This document shows positions 21,060 through 33,667 of a stretch of DNA of 64,000 bases, piece after piece. Origin of the DNA: Dermatophagoides farinae (Eukaryota; Arthropoda; Arachnida; Sarcoptiformes; Pyroglyphidae). Under the pieces are notes generated by a model, which was not told the DNA's origin, did no database searches, and was given only the letters and a program-made list of their open reading frames with translations. Both the position numbers and the translations under genes were made by a program. Every line of letters starts with the position of its first letter. Within the stretch, counting starts at the first letter, position 1. The stretch spans positions 5,639,501 to 5,703,500 of the forward strand of contig NC_134680.1 of NCBI RefSeq assembly GCF_024713945.1, written 5' to 3'.

Positions 21060-22507
21060 TCATTTATGTTGATGATGATTAATAACATTATCATGATTAA
21101 AATAATCCGATATGGCATTTACATCGGATCCATGTTGATGTTTTTGTTGTTGATAAAATTGTTCACCCATTTTTTCATCCAATGTATCATTCAAGCAAAT
21201 GGATGGTGTTTTTGCATCAAACATTCCATCAGGATATGTTTGTACACCAATCGTATCAATTGTTTCATTATTATCCATTTGTTTTGACTTTTGTGATTGA
21301 CTTTTACTTTTTTTATCCTTCCTATTCGATTGTTGTTGTTGTGGTTCATCATCCTGTTGTTGGGATAGAATTTTGGTTTTTAATTTCAATTTTAATTGCT
21401 TTAGAAAATTTACGTTTATCATCATTAGCTTTTGATGGTTTATATTTGGATTTTTTACCACTTGAAGATGATGATGATGACGACGATGATGATGATGGTG
21501 GTGGTGGTGATGATGATGATGATTTTGATGGCGGACAAGTGGAACATGAAGTGATTTCTGAATCCATTGATTTATGTGAATAACTACTATTTGAATCATA
21601 TGTTGATGATGATAATGATGATGATTCATTTATTCGTTCTGGAGATGGTTTGGTTGTTTTTAAATCCATCGATTGATGTTGATTATTCCTTGTATCATCA
21701 GCCTTTGTTGTTGATGATGATGATGATGAATCTTTATTTTTGATTTTCAATAATTTTTCATTTTTTTTCTTCCAATTTTTAAGACTCGTTTTAATTCGTT
21801 TACTAGATGATGATTTTGATTTCCGTTTTGTTTTTGATTTGATTGGTGGCAATGAATTCGGTATAGCTGCTTCGTCTGCTACTGATGCTGATTTCGAAGA
21901 ACTAGAAGCCGAATTATCAGCATTACTACCTGATAAATGGCTTGAACATTTACTAGAAAATGTAGATGTTGATATAGCCGTGGAAGTAGACTGAGCAGCC
22001 GATGATGATCCAGATGAAGAACATAGACCAGATGATGCTGATGATGCTGCATTAGTCATTGCTGAACATGTGGATGATGATGACGGCGATGATGATGAAC
22101 ACGTGGAATAATAATCATCATCATTATCATCATCATCATCATTATAAAAATCTGGTCGTGTAAATTGAAATGATCCTTTCGAACGTAATTGTGTTTTTGG
22201 TATTGCCACCAATGGTACAATACGATCACCATATTTAACAAATTTGACTACTTTATAAAATTTTGGTTGTTGTATAGAATGTTCGTGTCCATACAGTTGA
22301 TGATTATGATGAACATCTTGTTGATATTGATGTAAAAATTGTTCTAATCGTCGACGATCTCCCAGATAATTACTATAAAGATATCATCATATATAACCGA
22401 TAACAATGAATATTCAACACACAAACATACCCTTGATGAGCACAACAACCAATTGTTGTGAATGAACCGATTATAATGACAATGATTGTACCCAGAATAT
22501 CCAACAT
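21060..22507 (-). CDS. Secreted Ser/Lys-rich protein with a reading-frame break
   Basis: I do not recognise this gene. Exon 1 (22431-22507) encodes a signal-peptide-like start (MLDILGTIIVIIIGSF). Exon 2 begins at 22372 (donor GTATGT, phase 2) with NYLGDRRRLEQFL and a short ordered part including FYKVVKFVKYGDRIVP. A very long Ser-rich region with basic patches follows. The frame used up to there stops at 21349 (366 residues). A second frame, from about 21420 to 21060, continues with coding-like sequence (DTIGVQTYPDGMFDAKTP and onward). No splice pair I tried joins them cleanly, so a one-base indel in the A-rich stretch near 21375-21400 is likely, either a sequence error or a real mutation. It is probably a secreted disordered protein. 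Confidence 0.55.
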
Positions 22508-22729
22508 TTATAATTTATCAATTTGAAATTTTTTTTTATTTAAAAATTTTTTACTTTAACCATGCATACATTGACAAATACAGAATTGAATGAACGAGAA
22601 AAAACAAAAATAAACATCGAGGGATTTTTTTTTAATTTGTTCGAAAGTTTATTTTTATACGAAAAAAAAAATTCGAACACAATCAGCTTCATGAATGAAA
22701 ATTTGATTTTAATTCCACCATTCTGTCAA

Positions 22730-23380
22730 TTATTTTCGTCGATTCTTTTTCTTTCCACCTCCACCTTGTGGTTGCGGCTGCTGCTGTCGTTGTGATGGTT
22801 GTTGAGTTTTTATCGTTTGTTCAGATTGTTGACCACCACCACCACCACTACCGGATGTTTGCTGTTGTTGAGATTTTTGTGGATTTTGTCGTGATTTCAA
22901 TTTTGGTATCATCGATGCAACATATTGCAATACTTGTCTTTTATTCTTAAATTGTTGCTGTTGTTCATTATTAATGATACGATATTTTACATAGCCACGT
23001 AAACGAATATTTTCCTTATCCAATTCACGACAATAACATTTATACATGTTTAATTGTACTTGAAATTGTTGTGGATTGGCAGCCAATACATTGAATATTT
23101 CTTCGGCCATTGGATCAGCGATACATTTCGAACGACCAATACGACGACCACGATCAACAGTTAGATTGGAATTAATATATTGTGGATATATTGTATGCCA
23201 TTGTTTTGTTTCATTTGGATCTAAATTTGGCACATTCGATTTTAATGCCTGCATCATTATTTGTTGATGTTGTGCGGACATCATCATACCGGGTGGTGGT
23301 ACCATAGCCACTGGGGCTGCTGCTGGTTGCTGTTGATTTACTTGTTGTTGTTGTTGCTGCTGTTTTGGACGTCGAGCCAT
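22730..23380 (-). CDS. SRP19: Signal recognition particle 19 kDa protein
   Basis: A single exon of 216 residues. The SRP19 core lies between residues ~61 and ~165. It includes HTIYPQYINSNLTVDRGRRI, equivalent to the conserved IYPxYLN...GRRI block that binds SRP RNA, and further on VLQYVASMIPKLKSR. SRP19 binds helices 6 and 8 of the SRP RNA and helps SRP54 load; the particle targets secretory proteins to the ER. The N-terminus is extended by a Gln/Pro/Met-rich stretch of about 55 residues, and the C-terminus is Gly/Gln-rich and ends in lysines and arginines, as is usual in the family. Length is greater than the ~144 residues of the human protein only because of these low-complexity ends. Confidence 0.93.
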   Translation of the reverse strand: MARRPKQQQQQQQVNQQQPAAAPVAMVPPPGMMMSAQHQQIMMQALKSNVPNLDPNETKQWHTIYPQYINSNLTVDRGRRIGRSKCIADPMAEEIFNVLAANPQQFQVQLNMYKCYCRELDKENIRLRGYVKYRIINNEQQQQFKNKRQVLQYVASMIPKLKSRQNPQKSQQQQTSGSGGGGGQQSEQTIKTQQPSQRQQQPQPQGGGGKKKNRRK

Positions 23381-24249
23381 TGTGATATTTTTTTGGAATT
23401 TTAATCTCTATGCCAGGAATCTAAATAGAAATAAAAATATGAAATCCACGTTGCACACAAAAAATAATCAAAACAATTTGCATTTATTTTCCCGGAAAGA
23501 TTTCGTTAAATTCAAATTTCCCAGAAATTTCTCGAAAATTTTTTTCTTTTTCAAATTTTTTCCCTTATTTTACGCGCGAAATAAAAATTGTAAAATGCAA
23601 TTGAAAATCACTGCAATTCAAGTCCATGGTAATTATTAGGCATACAAAACAAAGCAAAACACCTTTATCAACAACAATAATAATTGGTGTACGTGATTTT
23701 CGATATGAAGGTCATTATTTCATATTACACACGACCTAGCAATCATATCGATATTTATCAGACCCTAACTCACCACCACCATAAAAAAAAAATTTTGACC
23801 AACTTTAATGTTGCAAATGTGAACAGGTTTTTGTTTGTTTGTTTGTTTGTTTTTTTTTTTGTTTTGTTTGTTCATATGCTGCTGCTGTTGTTATCGACAA
23901 ACCATACAAAATGGTCTTGATGGATTTATTTTGGCCGGCCCAGAACAACAGGTTATTATTATTGGTCAAAATATCTAGCGACCAATCAACAGCCACTACA
24001 TATTATTATGGTTCATGCTTCCAAAATTTTTTTTTGGTTGACGTGACTTTTTGGTAAAAAATTCACGACCTACACACATATACAGGGGTGAAAATTTAAA
24101 AAAAAATGTAATATTTTTTTCGTCGTCTTCATATCTTCATATATCAATTTATTATCATTCGTGAAACGAAAACGATCGTCCAAATTTTTTTTTTTTGCTG
24201 CTCATTCATCATCATATGATATTCTTGATTGTGAATCAATTAATATTGA

Positions 24250-24461
24250 AATTTTTATCATCATTATTTGCTGATTGTACAGATGATTGAGAATGGAATT
24301 TTTTAAAAAAAAACATTCCATCGTTGCTTGTTGTGTAATATATAAAATATATCATCATCTTCATTGGAAAAAAAACATTCGAATAAAAAAAAAAGATAAC
24401 CGATTCGAATTCATTTCGAAACAGAAAAACGACTACATCAACAACAAACATACACACAAAG
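24250..24461 (+). other. Possible 5' noncoding exon of the ABCG gene
   Basis: The stretch ends at a strong donor, CAAAG followed by GTAAGTTT (intron from 24462). Paired with the acceptor at 27414-27415, it would make a leader exon joined to the ABCG coding exon across a ~3-kb intron. The left boundary is a guess. Confidence 0.25.
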
Positions 24462-25921
24462 GTAAGTTTGGATCGTAATAGATTCGAATCTTTTTTTTTC
24501 ATTTTGGTTACCAATGGGCTGTTTTTTTTCTTTTTTTCGATTTTTATCATCGAATATCATTATCATTATCATTAATTTTTTTTTTGCAAAGAAAATCGAA
24601 TGTCAAAAACAAAAAGTTTGCATCCTGTAATTGAAAGAAATTTATATTTTCAGAAAAAAAACGATCATGATACGGGGCCATGGCCATTTGTGTTGCGTGT
24701 GTGTTTATGTGGCTATTGATTGACGATTGATTTCAAATATGTATGACAGAATCAAAAAAACAGAAAAAAAATCTTTTTTTTTGGTTTTTCAAATCCACCA
24801 CAACAGCAACAATTTTTTTTTTCGCTTGCTAAATTTAGGGTTACACAATTTCGATTGACTCTTTTTTTTACATGGATAATTTCTATTCGTTTTGAGGTCA
24901 CCCATAATTTGTTTTCAGGTGAAAAAAAATTGGGCTCAAACACACACACACACATATACAGAGACAAACTGGTTGTCTTGACAATCCGGTTATCTCTATG
25001 GTTTCTTTTCTATTTTTTTCAATTTGCCTGGTGTGAACGTTGATTTTCTTATTTGATTTTGGTATTTTTGTGTTTTTTTACTCTTCGGTTATCTTTTCGG
25101 AGATTTGCTTTTGTTGCTGTTATTTATTTTTTAATTCTAATTCTAAGCCAAACTGACCATCTAATATGATCATCATCATAAGGTTTGGATCAACGTGAAA
25201 AAAAACACAATAATAATAATAAAACAATCGATAATCGATAAGATTTTTTTAATTTCCTTTTCTCATCATCATCATCATCGATCAATCGCGATATCGAATG
25301 AGAAAACACACTGCCGTTTTAATATTTCTTCTACCTTACCATCAAACTATTTTAACCTACCAAGGTTAGTCATCATTATCATTATCATCATCATCATACT
25401 ATTTTTACATTCTGAAGATTGTGTGATTGATTGATTGATGAATGAATGATGGGGGAGAAGCATTTGTGATGTTGTTTTTTTTTCATATGATTTTCAGTGA
25501 TCACAACCACCAACCATTATCGATTGATGAATGAAAAACAAAAACAAAAAAATTTCTCTTGTGATGCATTTGTTTTTTCGGGTGATGGGTTTTTTTTTTG
25601 TATTGTCGTTATTGTTTACCACCACATTGTTGTGCGTGAAGAATTTGTGACATTGTGATTTATTCTTGAAAAAAAACCATTCCATTTTCATATGATTCAT
25701 CATCATCATCGATCGATTGAAATGAATGAATGAATGTGGAGCCTTGAATTTGAATTAATAATTTCTCCAAAATTTTGTTTCTTTTTTTAATTTGTTGATT
25801 TCAATTTATCATTGAAATCCATATATATTTATTTATAATTATAATGGCCATGAGATGATTATTATATTCTCGAATTTCCACTTACCACTTATTCTTCACT
25901 TAATCTTAATTTAGATGATTA

Positions 25922-25923
<2 letters not shown>

Positions 25924-25965
<42 letters not shown>
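25924..25965 (+). repeat. (GT)21 microsatellite
   Basis: An uninterrupted run of 21 GT units, the longest perfect dinucleotide tract in the window. It lies in the gene-poor region and is likely length-polymorphic. Confidence 0.95.
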
Positions 25966-25967
<2 letters not shown>

Positions 25968-27480
25968 AAGACAATTGATGATTGAAGAAAATCTCGACCC
26001 AATCAAAAACAACATTTAGATATCCAAGAAATGGGCTTGGAATTTGTTTTTGTTTTTTATTTTTAGGAAAAAAACTGGTCCTTGTGGTTTATTGTCCTTG
26101 TATTACATTCCATATACAGTTGATGATAAGCAAACAGGTTATACAATGATTTCGCATCTTATCCACTTTGATATCTGAAAAAAAAAAATTTTTTTCCAAA
26201 AAAAAAAACCATATAAAAAGGGTAATAATGAATGACGATGATGATGGTCATGATCATGGTCATCAGGCAATATTTTCTTTTTGCCATTTCAAATCAAATA
26301 CTTTAAATCTTCATCATCATCATCATGTGTGTGTGTGTGACAAGTGATTGAATTTTTTCATTTGAATGAAATGAAAAAAAAATAAATATCATCACCACTA
26401 CATTGAACAAAAAAAAAAAAAAAAAATCAGTCGTGTGATGAGGATCCCATTCAATAATTTTTTTCAGAAAAAAAAACATTACAATCGTATATAACGGTAT
26501 TAATTATCACACCATCATCATCATCGTCATCATCATAAACTCTCTTTTTCTATTCACACATCCGTTAAGGTTGGTAAATATATAAATCACATTCACTATT
26601 CACTATGATTATGGTGAAAGAGAATTTTTTTTTCTCATCCATTTGAAAATTAATTTATTCTATATCTATCTATCCGTGTTTGTTTGGTTTTTTTTATTAT
26701 TATATTGGCCTTTAAAAACGATGAAACTAATGTGGATGTGTAAATTTTTTTTCCAATTTCATTTCATCTTCGGTTTTCTTCTTTTTTTCACTTATTGACT
26801 TATTGATAGTGTCTTTCTATGTAAATATTTGAGTGTGAAAAAAAAACATACCAATGACATCGATGTTGATATATATGAGGTAAAAAAAAATTGAATGAAC
26901 CACTAAATGATTGATTGATTGATTGATGACAAACAGTTGACACAAGAAGAACAACAGGAAATATTTATTGATTGTCAATTCATGCAAATCAAATCGATGA
27001 CGATTGACAATTGATAATATTGTGTTGTGTTGTATCGAATGTTTGATCATGTTTGATCATCAATTTCTATGTGTGTGCTGGAATCGTGGAAACTCATCAC
27101 TAGATTTTCCTCGACAATAACAATAACAAAAAAAAAAAAATGAATTTCTTGTCAATTCATTGTGTATGGGGAAAAAAAATTTAGAATCCATCATCGTCAG
27201 TCGTGATTGTCATTTTTTTTCCGTCAACACAACCAATAGATTTTGTCATGATCATAATCATTTGATCAGTTCTGATTTTTCAATGTTAATGGTCTGTATG
27301 TGTGTGTGTGTTTTGTGGTTAATTTTGTTATTTAAATAAATCAATCAATGATTATGTAATTTTTTCATGTTTTTTTTTTCTCTCTCTCTCTCTCCATTTC
27401 ATAATCCAACAATAGAAATCTATCATTGGCTATCAATCTATAATTGGTCCACAAAAAAATAGTAGTAGTAGTAGTAGTTG

Positions 27481-30064
27481 ATGACCATAATGGCTACAAG
27501 TAATAATAAAACCGATCAAGATTGTCGTATTAATCTATTGGATGATGACCATCATGAAGATCATAGTGATCATCATGATAATAATACAACTAATCAACAA
27601 CCACAACAACAACAACAACATCATCCATGTATAATAAAATTCCATACAAATCAATCATCAATGACAACTATTATTCCATCATCGATACCAACATTAACAA
27701 CATCATCATATAATAAAACAACCATTTCAACACAGATGGTTAATGATGGAAATAAAATTAACACAATAATACCAATAACAACAACAACAGCAACAGATAA
27801 TAAACAAGATGTACGTCTTGTATGGCATAATCTATCATATGTTATCAAAGAAAATGGTGATGGCATACAAAATTGTTTTAAAAAATCATCAAATAAACGT
27901 TCATTGATTAAAAATCTAAATGGTTCAATACATGATGGCCAATTGACGGCTATTATTGGACCATCCGGTGCAGGTAAAACAACACTAATCGAATGTCTTG
28001 CTGGCCGTCGAATAAATGGTGTTAAAGGCGATATTAGTGTTAAATATAATGGGTATGTGTGTATGATTGGTTTTTGTTTTGTTTTTTCAATTAAATCAAT
28101 TTTTTTCCATTCAAATGTATATATAGAATATCAAAATCATCGATAAAAATATCTTATTATAGTCAAAATGATTCACTGGATCAATTATTAACCGTAGAAG
28201 AATCATTAAAATATGCATTAAGATTACGAAATTGTCAACGATTTGGTAAATATTTTGGTTTTGGTACGGATAAAAATTCTGATGGTGAATTATCTAAATG
28301 TTGTCTACTTACCTGTGATTCAATGATTGATGATGATGATGAATTACAGAAAAGTGGTAAAGCACAAATGATGATGATGGCTTCCAATAATAATAATAAT
28401 GGAAATAATAAATCATCAAAAATGAAAATGAAAGATGAAAATGATTTAATCATACAACGTGTTGTGGATGAATTACATTTGGATAAATGTTTTAAAAATC
28501 ATGTTGGCCGTTGTTCAGGTGGCCAAAAAAGACGGCTATCCATTGCATTGGAATTGATTTTTTCACCAAAAATATTGTTGCTCGATGAACCAACAAGTGG
28601 CCTTGATTCATTAAGTTCATTACAATGTATTCAAATGTTAAAAAAATTGGTTAAAAATCCACGATCACCAATGATGATTGCAACATCTATTCATCAACCA
28701 ACGGCTAAAATTATGTCATATTTTGACAATCTATATATCATATCATATAATGGTTATTGTATCTATAATGGTCCAACCAAAGATTTGGTAACAAAACTTT
28801 CATCATTCGGTTTACATTGTCCACAATATCATAATCCAGCTGATTTTGTTATAGAAGTTGCTACTGGTGATTTTGGACAAGATGTCATTATGGGCATGGA
28901 AAATCATTTTCGTCAAATATGTCAAGAACAAACATCTGAATGTTTAGATCAAAATGGTATGGAAACAATGAAATCATTATCGATACATAAATTAGTTCAA
29001 TATACAAAAAAACATTCATTATTGGGACAAATATTAGCCATTTGGGTATTATTACGGCGAACATTATTGATTTCATCAAGAGATTTTAATATCTATTATG
29101 TACGATTGGCAACAATTGTAACGATACTTGTATTGATATCAATATTATATCGTGATAATCCAATTGGACAATTAGATGGTTGTGCATTACGGCCAACACG
29201 TGATACAGTGGAAAAGATACAAACATTTGAAATGTTTAAATATGAAAATGTTTATTATGCAAATTTTGGTTTCATATTCTTTTCCGTAATGCTTATGGTA
29301 TTCGTATCAATATTACCAACATTATTAACATTTCCATTGGCCGTATCGGTGTTTATGAAAGAAAATTTTAATGGTTGGTATTCATTAAAATCTTATTATA
29401 TTGCACGTAATTTGGCTGATTTACCACCAATGCTATTCTTTCCATTATTATATGGATGTTTATCATATTTCATTACACAACAACTATTTGAATGGTATCG
29501 TTTTATAATGTTTCAAGCTATATTAATCATTGTATCGGCATTAGCACAAGGCTTAGGTTTTATTGTATCAGCTTTTTTTGTTAAAGATGTAACAACATCC
29601 ACTGTTGTTGGCGGTACGATTAATATACCATTATTTTATTCACTGGATTATTGATAAAAATATCCACAATGCCATCATATTTTCAACCATTTACATATCT
29701 ATCATATTTTCGTCTTGGTTTCGAAGCATTATTAGTTACATTATATGGTTTGGATCGTTGTGAACCAGTCGAACCGATTACATATCAATATCTTAAAGGT
29801 GAGTTTGGTGACAATATTATGGACATGTATGTTTGTCTTTCGGATATATCACCAACAGCACCGGAAAATGTTACCTATATGATTGATGCATATAATGAAA
29901 AATTTTTAACCACATTGAATACAACATCATCATCATTAGCATTGAATTCATTTGATTATAATGATTATACATTATGGTTTAATCTAATTTTAATGGCAAT
30001 CTATATGTTTATATTACGTACATTTGCTTATTATATTCTATATCGTAAAACATCAACCAAATGA
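27481..30064 (+). CDS. ABCG half-transporter, ABCG1/4-like, with one-base frame break
   Basis: Exon 1 is 27481-28052 and exon 2 starts at 28127 (phase-2 join, donor GTATGT). The N-terminal ~110 residues are His/Asn/Thr-rich. The nucleotide-binding domain has Walker A GPSGAGKT at residues 160-167, the signature CSGGQKRRLS and Walker B ILLLDEPTSGLDS, then an H-loop in TSIHQPTAK. Six membrane helices follow (KSYYIARNLADLPP and onward), with a long extracellular loop near the end. This order is the reversed ABC2 layout of the ABCG family, which export lipids or sterols or carry pigment precursors as dimers. In the T-run at 29631-29640 the frame shifts by one base: the family motif IPLF(L)FTGLL is split between two frames, and the rest (29651-30064) is intact in the other. 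A Lys/Met/Asn insert (about 28335-28440) precedes the signature motif. Confidence 0.88.
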
Positions 30065-31005
30065 ATGATCAATTCACATGAAACCAAAGAATAATGTACA
30101 ATTGTCTATGACACACATACACACACACACATTAAACAAAAAACAAAACAAAAATTTTCATTTTTTTGCAATTTTTCACACCCACAATTTTTTTTGTAAT
30201 GAATTTTTTTACCACCACCAACAACAACAACAACAAAACATTCGAATCATTCCACTTTTGAACGTTCGAATTCTTTTTATGCTCTCAATTTTTTTTGTGA
30301 TTCCTATTCATTGATGACGAAATGTAGTTTAAAATAAACAAAAAAAATTCCATTTATATTCCAAATTCTCCATCCATATCTGTGTGTGTCATAAAATGTT
30401 TTTTTTTCACTAGAAAAAAAAACATTGCAACCAAAAAAAAGAGAGAGAGAGATTCAATAGTTTTGCAAATATGATAATGATGATCATCATCATTAAATTT
30501 GGTTTTTTTTCCAACTACGTCGTAGCATTATTACAAAGTAATCGGGTTTTTTTTCCTACAAAAAAAAAGATTCAAAGAAATCATGCTAATCAACCTTGAT
30601 TGGAAATAATTTTTTTTAGAATGAGCAATCATCATTATCATGCTTGGTTTGACCATTGTACCATCATCATTATTTTTGTCGACGATAAACTGGCCAATCA
30701 TCAAATGATGATGAATGAAAAGATGAAAAAAAGGGTGTAAAAACTATCGAACGTCATCAATATGTGTGTGTGTCCAATTTTTTTCAAGTTTTTGATTGAA
30801 TTTGTTTTCATTCGATTCATTCTGTCAATCATCATCATTATCATAATAGACGTAGGTCGAATCAATTTGTCAAAATTTTTTTTTCTATTTTCAGATTTAT
30901 ATCTTTCTGCTTATTAATATCCATACGCCTTTGTTTTCATTCATTCATTCATTAAGAACCAAAAAAAAAAAAAAAATCATTATAATTATTATATCACAAG
31001 CTATT
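30065..31005. other. Intergenic region between ABCG and secreted gene
   Basis: It contains the ABCG 3' UTR, with an AATAAA-type sequence near 30333, plus short CA and GA runs. No coding sequence was seen. Confidence 0.4.
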
Positions 31006-31012
31006 ATATAAG
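31006..31012 (+). promoter_or_regulatory. TATA box of secreted charged protein gene
   Basis: TATATAA within CTATTATATAAG lies 39 bp before the ATG at 31045, a spacing that would give a very short leader. Confidence 0.4.
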
Positions 31013-31044
31013 TTTCTTGTCACTGTTTTTTTTTCTCATCCAAA

Positions 31045-31991
31045 ATGACCATGAAGATTGTCACAATTCTTATCACAATTTTCATTATAAATGTTTGTCA
31101 TGGTATGAAATTTTTATTTTCATTTTCTTTCTTTTTAATAATTAATTATTTTTTTTTATTCATAAAAAAGCTGCATCAATTGTGAATGATTCACCATCAT
31201 CATCAATTATCGATGGAATTGAAAAAAAAGATTTGTTACCATTATCAACAACAATAAAACAACAACAAGATATAGATCAAAGAATATCTACTATTTTAGC
31301 TAATATCCGCAATAACAATGATCATGATGATGATGATGATGATAATGATCCAGATGTTAAAGATCTTGAAGCCATTGCTACAACTACAGCATTATCAAAA
31401 TCAGCATTGAGAAAAACAAAAATAAAACCACTTATTATTGATTCCGGTTATGAAAGTGATAAAGATGATCCAGATGATGATGATAATGATGATGATAATC
31501 GTAACATTGATAAAGAACAAGAAAAAGTGGATAAAAAAATCGAACAAAAACAAAAACAACGAAATCATAAAACACATTCAGAACGACGTGCTGAACGTCG
31601 TGAACGACGTAGACAGCGGCGTGAACGACATAGACAACGGCGTGAACGAAAAAAACAAGAACGACATGAAAGACATCAAGAAAAACGTGAACGAAGACAA
31701 ACACGTTCAAATATACGTTATTTAGAATTTCTTGGCAATCATGTAAAGCGTGCACGTAATAATTCTAATAAAGAATCCATAAGAAAAATGTGGACAAAAC
31801 TTGATGAAATGATTGATTCATTGAAAAAACTAATGGAACGACGACAAAAAACCAACAACATTAATGGTAAACATTATGATCATAATGATAAACAACTTGA
31901 TGAACAAGTTGATGAAGAAATAAGAAAATTTCATACAAATCTAAATGAATTACATATGAATGATGATGATGATCGTACTAATCAGGTATAA
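31045..31991 (+). CDS. Secreted, highly charged Arg/Glu-rich protein
   Basis: I do not recognise this gene. Exon 1 (31045-31102) encodes only a signal peptide (MTMKIVTILITIFIINVCHA). Exon 2 (31171-31991) joins in phase 1; the total is 292 residues. The mature chain has Asp-rich blocks, then a dense Arg/Glu/Gln/His repeat (about residues 145-185, units like RRERHRQ), then a helical part with LDEMIDSLKKLMERRQK. The charged repeat could form a long single helix or coiled coil. A TATA element lies just upstream. It ends 135 bp from a convergent membrane-protein gene, with AATAAA at 32050-32055. It could be a cuticle, salivary or gut secretion; nothing in the sequence decides. Confidence 0.6.
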
Positions 31992-32049
31992 ACGGGAATT
32001 TACATATCATCATTATATCTATTTTTATTTTATTCGATACTTTGAACAA

Positions 32050-32055
32050 AATAAA
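32050..32055 (+). terminator. Polyadenylation signal of secreted charged protein gene
   Basis: AATAAA 58 bp after the stop codon, in the short gap between two convergent genes. Confidence 0.45.
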
Positions 32056-32126
32056 TTAATCGAAAACAAAATATAACAGATTAAAATTTGGTACAATATT
32101 TTTGTTGTTGTTGTTGTTGTTGTTGT

Positions 32127-32729
32127 TTAAAAAATATTTTTAGGCTTTGGCGGTACCGGTGGCCGATATTCATATATTGGCGGTGCCGATGGTTCACAAT
32201 TTGTATGGAAATTTTCATTTGGACATAAATCTGGATATAATCGTTGTTGATTCATAAATGATGATGAATGTTCATTTATCGTAGTGGCAGCAAGTCGAAA
32301 CAACATTTCATGATTAATTGCTGCTGCTGTTGCTGTTGCTGTCGTCGTCGTCGTCGTCCTCGTCGTTGGCATTGAAAAATTCACATATCTATTACCGGAT
32401 ACTGTTGATGGCGCTGTCGTTATAGATTGTGATGCTTGTTGCCTGTGAAATTTGCATGGATCGTAACAATTTTTGTTTTGCATATTGTCGTCTATAGCGG
32501 CGACAAACGATAAAACTTATGATGAAAATTATCACAATTACAATAATCACTATAATAATAAATAAAGAATTTTCATTATTTTTTGTTTGATGATTTATAT
32601 CTGGAACATTAGTAATGGGTCTATATGTCCATGTAAATGGTGGTAATGTTTTAGGCCAATGTGTATAATAATCCAATGTTGTTGTTTCGATTGGATTGGT
32701 GGTCGTCGTAATCATCGAAGTTGGCTTTT

Positions 32730-32760
<31 letters not shown>

Positions 32761-33084
32761 CGATTGATTTTCAAATGTTGTTGTTGCTGTTGTTGATTGA
32801 TTATCAAATGTTGTTGTTGCTGTTGTTGATTGATTATCAAATGTTGTTGTTGTTGCTGTTGAAGTTGATATTGTTTCTTCAGTTGTTGTTTCATCATCTA
32901 TTGTTGAAATTACTGTATTGGTCACTGTTGTAATGGCCATTGTTGTCATTGTCGATTGATCAGTAGTTTTGGAAGTTGTAATTAAATCATAATAATAATC
33001 ATAATCATCAAATTCTGCCCATACCATCATTGATGATGATGATGAAAGTAATAATAATATAATTATTATAAATGATGAATTCAT
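32127..33084 (-). CDS. Mucin-like single-pass membrane protein with PSAP/PPxY tail
   Basis: The N-terminus is a signal peptide (MNSSFIIIILLLL...) followed by an extracellular Thr-rich mucin-type stretch that includes three tandem TTFDNQST/ATTTFENQST-like units. A membrane helix rich in Ile/Val follows near residues 174-195, then the basic CRRYRRQYAKQKLL. The cytoplasmic tail ends with EPSAPPIYEYRPPVPPKPK. The outer part and the tail are in different frames. A phase-1 intron 32321-32402 (donor GTATCC, acceptor GCAGCAG) would join them into 291 residues, though the donor is weak and a one-base indel is the alternative. PSAP and PPxY motifs bind TSG101 and NEDD4-type WW domains respectively, and PPVPPKP suits SH3 domains. 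I infer a surface mucin with an endosomal-sorting tail. Confidence 0.6.
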
Positions 33085-33667
33085 TTTTTACAGCAACAAC
33101 AACAACAAAAACAATGGTTCGAAAAGAAAAATCGATAATAATTGATTGAAAATTTTGAAAAAAAAACAAATACAAATTCACTTTGATGAAAATAAAACAA
33201 AAATGTACCACTCTATTATTTCCATATAACACAATATGGATAATAATGTTCCAAAAAAGATCAAATTTTGATCACTATTGATTTGTATGTGTATGTGATC
33301 GAATCTAATCAATCATTCCATTTGTGATTTTGTTTGCATTGTGAGTAAGATTGATATGGCAGTAGATCAAAGCAAAAAAAAAAAAAACTATTGATGTAAT
33401 CTGGAATGGTTTTTTCCTCTTTGTTGCTCAAATGATGATAATCAAAAAAAAAAAAAAAAAAAAAATTTCCACTGAAATTGCCACAATTAATTGTGATAAT
33501 AAATTTATATATATATGAAAATGAAAATAATTTGATGAAAACAAAAAACGAGAAATTTAATCATAAAAAAAAGAATTATAAAGACGTAATAATTTCTTTC
33601 TTGGATACAATTTTTACAATATTTTTTGACTGAAAAATAATATGAAACGATTTGATGTGGAGGTATG
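33085..33667. other. Intergenic spacer
   Basis: AT-rich, with a poly-A run near 33445-33464 and several shorter A-runs. It holds the promoter of the mucin-like gene and the 3' flank of the innexin. Nothing coding was seen. Confidence 0.4.

Larger units (their letters stand above)
23381..27480. other. Gene-poor 4.1-kb stretch upstream of ABCG gene
   Basis: AT-rich DNA full of homopolymers and short trinucleotide runs with no convincing protein-coding exon on either strand. It probably contains the SRP19 promoter, then the leader exon(s) and a long first intron of the ABCG gene. An excellent splice acceptor, with a long CT-rich tract and AATAG at 27411-27415, precedes the ABCG start. Confidence 0.45.

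Noticed and set aside
21182-21583. 133-codon plus-strand ORF opposite the Ser-rich gene
   Set aside because: It is the antisense shadow of Ser/Asp trinucleotide repeats.
31435-31755. Minus-strand ORF opposite the charged secreted gene
   Set aside because: It is the Val/His-rich antisense of the Arg/Glu repeat; no signal or domain.
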